Shown: in pieces, positions 47,138 through 57,948 of the stretch
Layout of the letters: each line of letters opens with the position of its first letter
Position numbering within the stretch: the first letter of the stretch is position 1
NCBI GenBank assembly: GCA_020310875.1
Contig: CM035415.1
Span: 196,898,932 to 196,962,931 of the forward strand
Direction of reading: 5' to 3'
Length of the DNA: 64,000 nt
From: Ceratopteris richardii
Lineage: Eukaryota; Streptophyta; Polypodiopsida; Polypodiales; Pteridaceae
The notes under the pieces: generated by a model
What the model saw: only the letters and a program-made list of their open reading frames with translations
Told to the model about the DNA's origin: nothing
The model's database searches: none
Made by a program: the position numbers and the translations under genes

Positions 47138-47385
47138 ATCTAGTCTTTGATACTTGACCTAGCCCTTGGCTAATGCTCCAATGTGTATAAAATGAAAATG
47201 AGGCTCTGAGGTTACCTCAATCCAAAGCTTTCCTTAGATGGACACCTTGTGCTCTTGCAAATTTGAGTAGAATAGCTCCCCCTTGATGTGAGCTACCTCC
47301 AAGAAGCTTTTGTTGATGCAACTCTTCAACCACCAACTCCAAGAGGTCTTCTTGCTTGTATGTGATACCTCCAAGATGCCCAAAT

Positions 47386-47398
47386 GCTCTGATACCAA
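47386..47398 (-). other. Primer-binding site (initiator Met tRNA) of the young Copia
   Basis: TTGGTATCAGAGC on the minus strand directly behind the 5' LTR. TGGTATCAGAGC is the usual plant Copia primer site, complementary to the 3' end of initiator-Met tRNA. Confidence 0.92.
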
Positions 47399-48404
47399 TG
47401 AAGGGGGAAGTATGTCAACCCCTAACCAACGATGAAGCGCGAATGACCTCCACAGGTATCCTTCTTTGACCTCTGCACACCAAAAATGCTCTTACTCAAA
47501 GCTTATGCAGAGAACTCCAGTGAGCTTTTGTAGACCTGTATTAGACACCAAGGGCTTTCCAACAAAATAAATTTTACTTGAAATGGATGCTTACACAAAG
47601 AGAAACAATGTCTACAACATGAGCTAGTTGAATGCTCACAACTGCTAGTCAAGCAGAGACCTCAATTCACTCCAGCAAACTTTTCTCAGAGATTATACAG
47701 AAAATGAATCTCAAACTTCAGTCAACTTTAGAGCACTCTAATAGCTACCCAATGACACCAAAATCATAGCAAATGGATACATAGAGAAGGAGAACCAGCC
47801 CTTACAACAGAGAGCAAAATATTTCCAACAAAGCCTACACAAAGAGAGAGATATCAATCACACAACTTCACTAAAATGAATGTTGCTCCCAGCTTACTCT
47901 GAGAATGCTCCAGAGAATTGGTAAGCATAAAATAGACTCGTATAGCTATCCAATGAGACAAGAATTACATCAAATGGATACCATATGAGGGAGAACCAAT
48001 GCTAACAACTCAGGGGTAGAGAGTTGCAACACTGCCTGCGCACACACATAGATATGCCTACTAAAAGAAAACAAACAAGCAAGCAAGGGGGTTGCTTAAG
48101 CAAGGGGCTTGCTTATCACAACTCCAGCACTTAGTGCTCACTTTACATGAGTTAAAACTCCAAGAAGATGGCCCAAAAGAAGTCGGGATACATGCTCCTT
48201 TTATAGTGAGAGGTGTGCCCCTAAAATCTAGGAACTACCTTTCCAAATCAGCCTCCTAACTTGGAGGAATTAGTTGAGATGACTTGGGGAGTGGTTGAGT
48301 GACTTTTCTTGATGGAATCTCGTGGCTTTTGGCTTCCTTTGATTGCTCCACATGTCCATAAAAGATTCCCCATGAATTTTTAGCTTGAAGCTTGACTTTT
48401 AACA
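47399..48404 (-). repeat. 5' LTR of the young Copia (1006 bp)
   Basis: Runs from TGTTAAAAG at 48404 to CA at 47399 on the minus strand. Nearly identical to 41863-42885. It should contain the element's promoter; I see no single convincing TATA box to mark. Confidence 0.95.
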
Positions 48405-49020
48405 TGCATTATCTATGCATATGTGTGTGTATGCATTATGTATGTGTATGTATGCATGTGCATTATGTATGCATGTGCATTATGTATGCATATGAATTAT
48501 GTATGTGTATGTATGCATGTGCATTATGCATGCATCTGTGTGGCTATGCATGTAAGTATGTATGTATGTACGCATATGCATATGCATTATGTATGCATAT
48601 GTGTGTGTATGCATGTAAGTATCTATGGATGTACGCATATGCATATGCATTATGTATGCATGTATGTGTATGTGTGTGCATGTCTCTATATGTGTGTGTG
48701 TATGCATGTATGTGTGTGTATGTGTGTATGTGTGTGTATGTGTGTGTGTATGTGTGTGTGTATGTGTGTGTGTATGTGTGTGTGTATGTGTGTATGTGTG
48801 TGTATATGTATGTGTATATGTGTGTGCATGTGTATGCATTATGTGTGCATGTGTGTATGCAAAATTATTTGTGTATGTGTGTATATGTGTGTGTATTTGT
48901 GTGTATGTGTGTGTGTGTCTATGTGTATGTGTGTGTCTATGTGTATGTGTGTGTGTGTCTATGTGTATATGTGTGTGTGTATGCATATGTATGTGTGTGC
49001 AAGTGTGTGTGTGTGCGCAT
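48405..49020. repeat. TG microsatellite, right half
   Basis: Continuation of the array at 39206-41862 behind the Copia insertion, with the same TATGTGTG and ATGCAT words. It ends just before a CTCTCT run at about 49042. Confidence 0.9.
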
Positions 49021-49140
49021 ACTTTGCTTCAAGTAGATGCGCCTCTCTCTCTCTCTCTCATTCTCTCTTGGTCTCTTCTTGCTCTCATGTCCAAATCCCG
49101 GCACAAATGTACCGGGAGAAATTGATTTTTTTTTTTTACA

Positions 49141-49381
49141 TTCCAGACCATTGCATATGCGACGGTGTTCAGTTTGCCAACGTCGCTAGTCAGCGATGGT
49201 TTTTGCGACGTTGTAATTTAACGTCGCATAAGCGACGCTAGCATCGCTTATGCGATGAATCCCAGAAATAAAAGTTCAAAAACTCCACCATTGCTTATGC
49301 GATGGTAGCGTCACATAAGCGACGGTACCCGTTTTTTTTTTCAATTCGGGGGCATCGCTACACCCCCTATTTCTTCTAGTG
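49141..49381. repeat. CACTA right subterminal and terminal repeats
   Basis: Direct and inverted copies of CGTCGCATAAGCGACGC and GCTTATGCGATG words at about 49220-49335, then the terminal inverted repeat ending TTCTTCTAGTG at 49381. It mirrors 28093-28430. Confidence 0.85.
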
Positions 49382-49730
49382 AATTTCCGTGCCTTTGTAT
49401 TGGTCTTGACAATGTGAACAAGTTGTTTCAAGCCTATTTCAGAGTCTTGGCATCCTATATGTGTCCAATCATGCTATCCTATATGCAAAAAAATAGCCAA
49501 TACATTACCTTTCGTGCTCCTTGATTCCATTCGTCCTATGCTCTTAATTGGTCCATAGTCTAATTCCTCTTTGGTAATTTTGAATCATTTTTGTTCTCTC
49601 CTTCAATGTACTTCCTGTAGCCTTTTCCCATTAGGAAGCTCGCCACTTTGAATCCCGAAGCATGGAAGTCATTCTTGTCCAGCTTATCACTCATAAGCTA
49701 ACTCATTCCATCTCCGATTGCCATTTTTGC
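49382..49730 (-). pseudogene. Old Copia GAG, N-terminal part
   Basis: Minus strand from an ATG near 49726 (M-A-I-G-D-G) through D-K-L-D-K-N-D-F-H and L-M-G-K-G-Y to the CACTA junction at T-K-A-R-K. It carries several stop codons. AAT at 49382-49384 is the right target duplication. The young Copia GAG has the same order of motifs, including the T-K-A-R-K and Q-L-K-N words that flank the insertion point. Confidence 0.75.
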
Positions 49731-49961
49731 AGCAATTCACAACACTACAAAATACTACAAGTAGCACTTCTGCTTTTCAAGTGATCTCAAAAAAACACAG
49801 TTTTTGTGTATCACTTGAAATTTTGGATCTGGAATATGAGTGTTGCCAAATAGGACACAAGTTATAGTTTTGCAAACTGACTTGGTTTTTCTATGGGCTC
49901 TAGCTTCTAGGCTCAAAATGGGGTTGAGATGGTTCCGAAACTCTGATTTGATGCCAATTTT

Positions 49962-50444
49962 TGTAGCAATCTAAGGTCATTTGTGAATCATGCTTTCTGC
50001 ATGCCTTCCCACATACTCTTCACTGTCAGCCTTCTCCACGAGCTCTTTACAGCCACACTGTCTCTGATACATGTCACGAGGAAGGAGATAAGAAAGAGAG
50101 CTCACATATACTCTCACACTCAAGGAGAAGCACATACATAGATTGAGGCAAGGAAGAACGATCTTCTTCTTCTTCAATTATATAAAAGGAATGTACAAGA
50201 GTGACCGAAAACAAGAATACAACAAGTGCAATATATAGAAAATAGTACATCAAGAAAAACCTAATGTCTATGAATGAATGATCTTGCGGGAAACAAATGT
50301 GCCATCACTCTCAGTAGATAAATCTAATAAAGCTCAATGAAGTGTCCCTCACATATATTGGTATGACCACTATACATGTCAGAGAAATGAAAAAGTGATA
50401 CGTGTCATCCTAGATCATCACATGTTAAGCTTGATATCTCAACA
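49962..50444 (-). repeat. 5' LTR of the old Copia (about 483 bp)
   Basis: On the minus strand it starts TGTTGAGATATC at 50444, like the 3' LTR start at 24169 (TGTTGAGATATG), and ends in CA at 49962. It is followed by a decayed primer site (TTGGCATCAAATCAGAG, compared with TGGTATCAGAGC). Confidence 0.65.
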
Positions 50445-50627
50445 AAGTAATCCTCATTGCTTCGGTAATAATTATTGCTACTGATCCAAATATCAAAATT
50501 AAACATTACTTGTACCAAATTGGCTGCGAACAAATCCATATGAGGAGGTTTGCCTTAAAATTTCTTTAGACAAAACCCATTAATAGGTTTTTTGGTTTTT
50601 GTACCAAACACATATGCTACCCAAAAA
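50445..50627 (-). pseudogene. Gypsy scrap, part separated by the Copia insertion
   Basis: Short sequence that continues the minus-strand Gypsy integrase scrap at 57023-57249 once the Copia element and one AAAAA are removed. The frame can be followed only for a few dozen codons and ends in stops. The left limit against the old Copia LTR is sharp. Confidence 0.35.
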
Positions 50628-51684
50628 TGTTGGGAAAGATGGATGGATCCTTCAGAAGATTGAGTAGGTGCTGCTAATCCTGCTTTGCACCAGCCCTCAG
50701 TGACTCCAGATATGATTAGTAGACAGCCTTAGCTTCCAAATGATACCAAGAAATGCTATATGTACTTTGGAAGAGGTTTGAGTAATGACTTGATCAAAAC
50801 AGATGAGTTTGTGAATCACAAAACTAGAAAACTTTCTATTTTGGTGTTGATATCTGCTCAGTCTTTCACTCAGTATGACCAGTACACTTACAATTGGCAA
50901 AATTCCTTCTAGAGGTATTTTATTAGCTTAGTAAGCTACCATTTGCAAGTGGAATCATTCAAAATGATAAACTATACTAGGAGAAATCACTTTAGCAAAA
51001 TTATGGACATCCCCGACTTTTTAGGAAGTATGCAGACAAATACCAATGAGCACTTCGACCGCGATTTTTCGTAATTGGCTGAACCAAGCTGCTTCAAACT
51101 TTGTATGCTTGTAGTATGCTTTCAGCTGGATCTATCAAGCTTTGAATCACTTGATTTGGTGAAGTAGGCACTGAGATATGCCTCTTTGAAGTTGACAGAC
51201 TTTGAAGTAAATACTCAGAGAACACAGAGATGATGTATGTAAATATATGTACTAATTCACATTGATGTACATTGCCATTGGCATGATAGAAATTGCCAAA
51301 TGGTACTCAAAGTTGTAAGCTATGGAGTAGAGCTCACAAACTCAAGGATAGATGAACTTAGCCTCGGGAGAATGGACTGTTGTGTCCGCGACTTTTCTAG
51401 ATACATCTTATATATGAAGTGAGTAAGAGTTTGAATTCAATTTTGAGTTCTTGGTTCCCTTCAATCTAGGATCTAAATGTAAGGAGATATTCCCTCAATC
51501 ACAAGTTCTACTTTTCCACGAATCTATCAAGTAGGTGTATCCATAAAATTCCAAGTCATTTAGACTTTTACAAGGAGTAAAAATGGTAAGAACTTATAAG
51601 CATAAGTTCCTATGGTCCTTCCTTCAAGTGATGTCTTCATGAAGTAATCCAAGCCAAATTGTGAAGGCTTGAATTGCACCAACA
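50628..51684 (-). repeat. 3' LTR of the near-complete Copia (1057 bp)
   Basis: Starts TGTTGGTGCAATTC at 51684 and ends CA at 50628 on the minus strand. Matches 55966-57022 with scattered substitutions. Confidence 0.95.
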
Positions 51685-51725
51685 GCTCCCCCTCAAGCCA
51701 AACACTTCGGCTTAAGTCTTCATCT

Positions 51726-54700
51726 TCAATCTTCAATCACATCCTGCAATCCAGTCATGGATTTGAATCTGCATAACTTGTTTCCATCGAAAGCTTTAGT
51801 GAGTAAATCTGCACATTGCATATTAGTAGACACATAGGTCAACTGAATGTCTTTGCTTAGCAACTTCTCTCTCACATAGTGGTAATGAACCTCTATGTGT
51901 TTTGTTCTAGCATGATATATTGGATTAGCTGCAAGGTGAAGAGAGCTTGTGTTGTCTCCAAAGATAATTGGGGGCCTAGTATGTAGGCCTAGCTCTGTAT
52001 ACAAAAGCTTTAACGAAATGGCTTCTTGAGTGGCATTGGCTAGCCCTCTATACTCTGCTTCAGTGGATGACAATGCCATTGTTGGTTGTTTCTTGGCTGA
52101 CCAAGAAATAGGTTTATCACCTGCAAAAGATAAGTATCCTGATGTGCTCCTCCTATCATCCTTGCATCCTGCCCAATCTGCATCTGAATACACTTTAATG
52201 TTAATGTCTGATGTATAAGGAAAGTACAAACCATGGTTCTGAGTTCCCTTTAGATACTTCAAGATCTTCTTTGCAGCCTCAAGGTGAGGTACCCTTGGTT
52301 TGTGCATGAATTGACTTAGCACACTAACTCCATATGCTATGTCAATTCTGGTCAAGGTAGCATAATTCAAACTACCTACCATACTTTGATATCCTGTAAT
52401 GTCTTGGACTTCATCCGCTTCATGAGCACTTAGCTTTAGGTTGACTTCCATTGGAGTACTTGAGACTTTAGCATCCTGCAGGTTAAACTTCTTCAACATG
52501 TCTTGTACATATTTTTTCTGAGTGATATATATACCTGAATTAGTATAAACCAATTCAAGTCCTAGAAAGTATTTCAATAATCCAAGATCATTGATCTTGA
52601 ACTCCTTCATCATCTGATTTTTGATGCTTCTGATTCCTTGGACATCATTACCTGTAATGATGATGTCATCAACATAAACATAGAGATAGATTACCTCTGA
52701 ATTGCTTCTTTTGATAAACAATGAAGTATCTGCCTTGCTCATAGTAAACCCTTGGTCTTGGAGGTATGTTGTCAGTCTATAGTTCCATGCTCTAGGTGCC
52801 TGCTTCAACCCATATAGAGCCTTCTTTAATTTACAAACATAATTTACCTTCTTGGGATCTTCATAGCCAGATGGTTGTGACATGTAGACTTCTTCAGATA
52901 TCCATCCATTCAAGAAAGCATTCTTGACATCTAATTGGTACATGTTCCAATTTTTTGATGCAGCTACACTCACCAATACTCTGATTGTTGGCATCTTAGC
53001 CACAGGAGAAAATGTCTCCTCATAATCAATGCCTTGGGTTTGTGCAAAACCCTTGGCTACCAACCTAGCTTTGTACCTGTTGATTGTACCATCAGAGTTC
53101 CTCTTTAATTTGTAGATCCATCTGGATCTTATCACCTTCATAGAGTCCTTCTTGGGTACCAATTCCCATGTGTCACTCTCCTTGAGAGCTTCCATTTCTT
53201 CATCCATAGCTCCTTTCCATTCTGGTTTGGTGATTGCCTCTTCATATGAACCTGGTTCTTCACTTAACAAGTCCTTTGCAAGATAAATTGAATGCTTAGT
53301 AACAAGAGATGTATCATACCCATATCTGATAGGCTTCTTACTTTCTCTCTGAGATCTCCTCATTGCTTGAGTTGAAGATTCTGGTATATCCTCAAGGTTC
53401 TCCATCTTTAACTTGCCTTTGGACTTCCATGCCTTGAATTCTTCAAGATTGATTGTGTCATCATCTTCTGAACTTGAGTCTTCCTTCTGGATTGGTTCCT
53501 CCTTTGAGAGTTTTGGAAACTCCTCTTCCAAATCATAGGGTAGACTAACCTTCCTGCATTCATTTTCATACCATGAGTCATTCTCATCAAAGATGACATC
53601 TCTGCTTACCTTGAACCCTTTATTGGTTGGGTTGTAGAATCTGTACCCTTTTTTATTCAAGTCATAACCAATGAAAATACATTTTTCTGCTTTAGGGTCT
53701 AGCTTTCCCTTTACCTGTGAGGGAATATGCACATATGCTACACAACCAAAAATTTTTCAATGATCCAATGATGGTCTCTTACCATGCCAAGCTTCATAAG
53801 GTGTCATTCCATCAAGTGACTTTGATGGCAACCTGTTTATGAGATAGGTGGCAGTAGATACACTCTCTGCCCAAAGATAATTTGGCAACTTTTTTTCATT
53901 AAGCATGGACCTGGCTGTTTCAACTATAAGTCTATTCCTTCTTTCAGCTACCCCATTTTGTTCAGGTGAGTACCTTGTTGTTATCTCCCTTTTGATGCCT
54001 CTTTCCTGCAAGAAGTCCTCAAACTCATTTGAGAACTATTCACCTCCTCCATCTGACCTTAGCTTCTTCAAGTTCCTTCCTGTTTGATTTTCAACTAGTG
54101 CAAGATATCTTTTGAAACAATTAAACACTTCATCCTTGTGCTTCATAAAGTATAACACAGTCCATCTGCTATAATCATCAATGAAAGACACATAGTACCT
54201 TGATCCTGAAATGGAGGGATCCTTGCTAGGTCCCCAAACATCTATGTGTACCAATTCTAGATAGTTTTCATGCATAAAACCTTTCCTTGAGTAGGTCAAT
54301 CTGTGAGACTTACCAAACTGACAAGCACCACATTTGTAAATCATGTGTTGCTTGGATACATTAGGTATCCCAAGCACACATTGGTCCCTGCACATTTGCT
54401 TTAAGGTCCTTTCACCTATGTGACCTAATCTCTTGTGCCATATTTCTAATTCTGAAAGTGTTTGATCCTTGTAATTGTATAAAGCAATGTTTTTTGTGTC
54501 TTCTAGCTCAAAAGTAAATAATCTACCTGATTTTTCTCCCTTGGCTATCCTTTTGAATCCATGTCTTGGGTCCTCCACATATGCTCCATGTTGATTGAAC
54601 CTGACTTGCAAACCTTTCTCCACAATCTGACCAACACTCATTAAGTTTTTGGTAATAGTTGGTACATAAAGTACCCTGCTCAATAGGTTCTGATTACCAT

Positions 54701-55907
54701 CACAAGTTTTTACATTTCCAATCTTTACTACAGAATGCTTAGTATCATCACATGTCTGTACTTGATGTTTGCCCTTGGGTTCCTCAAGATCAGAGAGTAG
54801 TGCCACATTGCCAGCTACATGATTAGAACACCCTGAATCAATATAAAACAGATGATCATCATTGATACCTGACTTGGAAGTCATATTCATGATCAATAGG
54901 GAGTCATCTTGCTCCTCTGTGTAGTTGTTGTAGTCTTTCCTATTTCTGAATCCTCCTTGGTAGTTACCATTATGGTTGTTGTTGTAGTTATTGTTGTAGC
55001 CATTGTAGCCTTGGTGTTGGTTGAACCTTCCTCTACCTTGAGAGTATCCACCTCTTTGATAGCCTCTTCCTCTCTGATTTTTGTAGTTTCTGTAGCACTC
55101 ATCTGTGGTGTGGTTAGACAATCCACAAATATTGCATGGTGATGAATTGTAGGGTCTCCCCCTACCTTGCTTACCTCCTCTGCCCCTGCCTCTTGAAGAT
55201 CTACCTCTCCCTGCATAGTTGACTTGGAAGGTAGAACCTTCATCCTCTTTCTTTTTACCTTTACCTTTGTCTTTAATCTTTTTATCAGTATATAGGGCAG
55301 AAGGAGTGTTACCTTTAGATGTATCTCCAACCTTTGTGAACTTTGCTTCATGTGTGAATAGTTGGCCCATCAGAGTTGTGAGATCTAGGGTATGCATGTC
55401 CATGTAGAGATCCATTGCAGTGGTGAAGCTTTCCCACTTATCATCTGCCTTTAGTCCATTGGTTACTTGCCTTACTATTTGTTCCTCTTCAATCTCCTCT
55501 CCTATGCTTGCTAATTGGTCTGCCACATCCTTGATCTTGGTCACAAATTCTGAGACTGATTGCTTTGGTTGCTTCCTAAGGGTTGTGAATTCAATCCACA
55601 ATTGATTCTTCCTGGCCCTTGTATTAGATGAAAAGTATGATGACAAGGTTTCCCAAGTTTCTTGGGAAGTCTTACAATTCCTGATGTGAGGTAAAAGGAA
55701 ATCAGATATAGAGTTAAGAAGATAAGACCTTGCCAATGCATCTTTTGCACACCATGTATTAAGCCTTTCTTGTTCTTCCTTGGTGGGTAGACCCCTTGCT
55801 TTGAATGAGGGCAATTCCTCATCTCCTGAGATGAATCCAAATAGACTTCTCCCTTGTAGATAGCTCTTCATCCTCAGAGACCAAGCTTGATAATTGTTCC
55901 TGTCCAA
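51726..55907 (-). pseudogene. gag-pol: Copia GAG-POL polyprotein with two nonsense codons
   Basis: One reading frame across about 1394 codons. GAG has a CX2CX4HX4C knuckle (C-N-I-C-G-L-S-N-H near 55130). Protease D-S-G lies near 54840. Integrase has D-V-W-G-P near 54230 and R-S-D-G-G-G near 54050, with TAG at 54038-54036 where Copia integrases have Tyr, then Q-N-G-V-A-E-R near 53960. A TGA at 53759-53757 sits where a Leu is expected (S-L-D-H, then K-I-F-G-C). RT has Y-V-D-D near 52670, and RNase H has S-D-A-D-W-A-G near 52170. I find no in-frame ATG at the front; the frame opens just behind the primer site without one, so a start mutation or early shift is also likely. It is a different Copia lineage from the young element, though related. 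Confidence 0.92.
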
Positions 55908-55952
55908 TTTATCAATGAATGAAGGAAAACCATTTCCATTGTTACCTTGTTT

Positions 55953-55965
55953 GCTCTGATACCAC
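55953..55965 (-). other. Primer-binding site of the near-complete Copia
   Basis: GTGGTATCAGAGC on the minus strand directly behind the 5' LTR; complementary to initiator-Met tRNA. Confidence 0.9.
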
Positions 55966-57022
55966 TGTTGGGAAAGATGGATGGATCCTTCAGAAGATTG
56001 AGTAGGTGCTGCTAATCCTGCTTTGCACCAGCCCTCAGTGACTCTAGATATGATTAGTAGACAGCCTTAGCTTCCAAATGATACCAGGAAATGCTAGATG
56101 TACTTTGGAAGAGGTTTGAGTAATGACTTGATCAAAACAGATGAGTTTGTGAATCACAAAACTAGAAAACTTTCTATTTTGGTGTTGATACCTGCTCAGT
56201 CTTTCACTCAGTATGACCAGTACACTTACAATTGGCAAAATTCCTTCTAGAGGTATTCTATTAGCTTAGTAAGCTACCATTTGCAAGTAGAATCATTTAA
56301 AATGATAAACTATACTAGGAGAAATCACTTTAGCAAAATTATGGACATCCCCGACTTTTTAGGAAGTATGTAGACAAATACCAGTGAGCACTTGGACCGC
56401 GATTTCTCGTAATTGGCTGAACCAAGTTGCTTCAAACTTTGTATCCTTGTAGTAGGCTTTCAGCTGGATCTATCAAGCTTTGAATCACTTGATTTGGTGA
56501 AGTAGGCACTGAGATATGCCTCTTTGAAGTTGACAGACTTTGAAGTAAATACTCAGAGAACACAGAGATGATGTATGTAAATATATGTATTAATTCACAT
56601 TGATGTACATTGCCATTGGCATGATAGACATTGCCAAATGGTACTCAGAGTTGTAAGCTATGGAGTAGAGCTCACACACTCAAGGATAGATGAACTTAGC
56701 CTCGGGAGAATGGACTGTTGTGTCCGCGACTTTTCTAGATACATCTTATATATGAAGTGAGTAAGAGTTTGAATTCAATTTTGAATTCTTGGTTCCCTTC
56801 AATCTAGGATCTAAATGTAAGGAGATATTCCCTCAATCACAAGTTCTACTTTTCCACGAATCTATCAAGTAGGTGTATCCATAAAATTCCAAGTCATTTA
56901 GACTTTAACAAGGAGTAAAAATGGTAAGAACTTATAAGCATAAGTTCCTATGGTCCTTCCTTCAAGTGATGTCTTCATGAAGTAATCCAAGCCAAATTGT
57001 GAAGGCTTGAATTGCACCAACA
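55966..57022 (-). repeat. 5' LTR of the near-complete Copia (1057 bp)
   Basis: From TGTTGGTGCAATTC at 57022 to CA at 55966 on the minus strand, same length as the 3' LTR. Confidence 0.95.
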
Positions 57023-57249
57023 AAAAAGTCCATCCCAAATCCTTCAGAATCTGATATAGACCCTTATATCTCAAAGTAAGCTTTCCTAGATGTGGCCCTA
57101 ACTTGGAATAATATACCATAACCCAATCTCCAACTTGAAATACTTTAAATTTAACATTCATTTTCACCCAAGTTTTTCTCCTTCTTTAGATAATTTTAGT
57201 TATATATGCGTGAACTAAATGATCTTCCTTCAATTGTAGCAGGTACTTA
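57023..57249 (-). pseudogene. Gypsy integrase C-terminal scrap
   Basis: Minus-strand frame with V-G-D-W-V-M-V-Y, K-L-G-P-H-L-G-K-L and R-Y-K-G-L-Y-Q-I-L, the order of the C-terminal module of plant Gypsy integrases. One stop separates it from an upstream piece ending at the family A LTR. The near-complete Copia landed inside it. It is not part of family A, whose integrase end (63488-63988) has other wording. Confidence 0.6.
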
Positions 57250-57948
57250 TGTAGCTCAGTGATGAGTAGCACCTCCTTTAATGTCAATCTGGGAAGACGT
57301 GAGGATGGTATGAAGACCTCGAGCAAGTGGAGGCACAAGTGCGTGAGTGAGAAGCACACAAGCATGCACACACATACACACACACGCGCACACACGGCAA
57401 GACAAAGAGTGAGAAGCTATGGAGTTCTTAGATTTCTTTCAAAAAAGCTCTTACAAGTTCATTTCAATTACAATCTACCCCCAAAAATGAGCTCTCTAGC
57501 TCTTTTTATAGTTTTTGACTAGGTTTTGGCCCTGTCCAGACCTAGTGTTCGGCCTAGTTAAAAATTAGGTTCGAGGGCTTATTTGAGGGCTCAAACGAGA
57601 TCTAAAAAATACGAAAATTGGTAAGCAACTACTTCTAAGGCTCCTCAAGCTCGAGGACTCCTCGGCTTGCACAAAATGGAGCTACAAAAAGGTGAATCAT
57701 GGTATTTACAGGGGTTGTTAGTGATGAGAATCACTTTTAATTTGTGTAAGGATTTTGAAAAATTAAAGGGTTGCCTTAGTGCTAGATCTGCATGAATGCT
57801 CGTACTTGCTTCTTCATGAAGAAAATTATTGGCCTACTTGCCAGATCGTCGTTGACTCCCTTGTCTGCTTGTGCCTTCTCTCCCTTCTGACTCTCTTCTC
57901 TAACTTCCATGCCTCGTCAGTCCTTCAGTTCCTTGTCTGCTGCTAACA
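57250..57948 (-). repeat. 3' LTR of family A copy 2 (699 bp)
   Basis: On the minus strand it starts TGTTAGCAGCAG at 57948 after a GAGAGGGGGGG tract and ends GAGCTACA at 57250. It shares about 450 bp with 4483-5049; the first part (U3) differs by indels. Confidence 0.85.

Larger units (their letters stand above)
41863..48404 (-). mobile_element. Young complete Copia element (6.5 kb)
   Basis: LTRs at 47399-48404 (5') and 41863-42885 (3'), target duplication TGCAT at 41858-41862 and 48405-48409, initiator-Met primer site directly behind the 5' LTR, one intact polyprotein, and a TTGAGGGGGAG polypurine tract directly before the 3' LTR. By eye the LTRs differ at about 14 bases plus one 17-bp unit, so the insertion is recent compared with the rest of the window. 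Confidence 0.96.
50628..57022 (-). mobile_element. Near-complete Copia element (6.4 kb)
   Basis: LTRs of 1057 bp each (55966-57022 as 5', 50628-51684 as 3'), target duplication AAAAA at 50623-50627 and 57023-57027, primer site TGGTATCAGAGC behind the 5' LTR, and a TTGAGGGGGAGC tract before the 3' LTR. The LTRs are the same length and differ only by scattered substitutions. The polyprotein frame is undisturbed by indels but has two nonsense codons. Confidence 0.95.
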
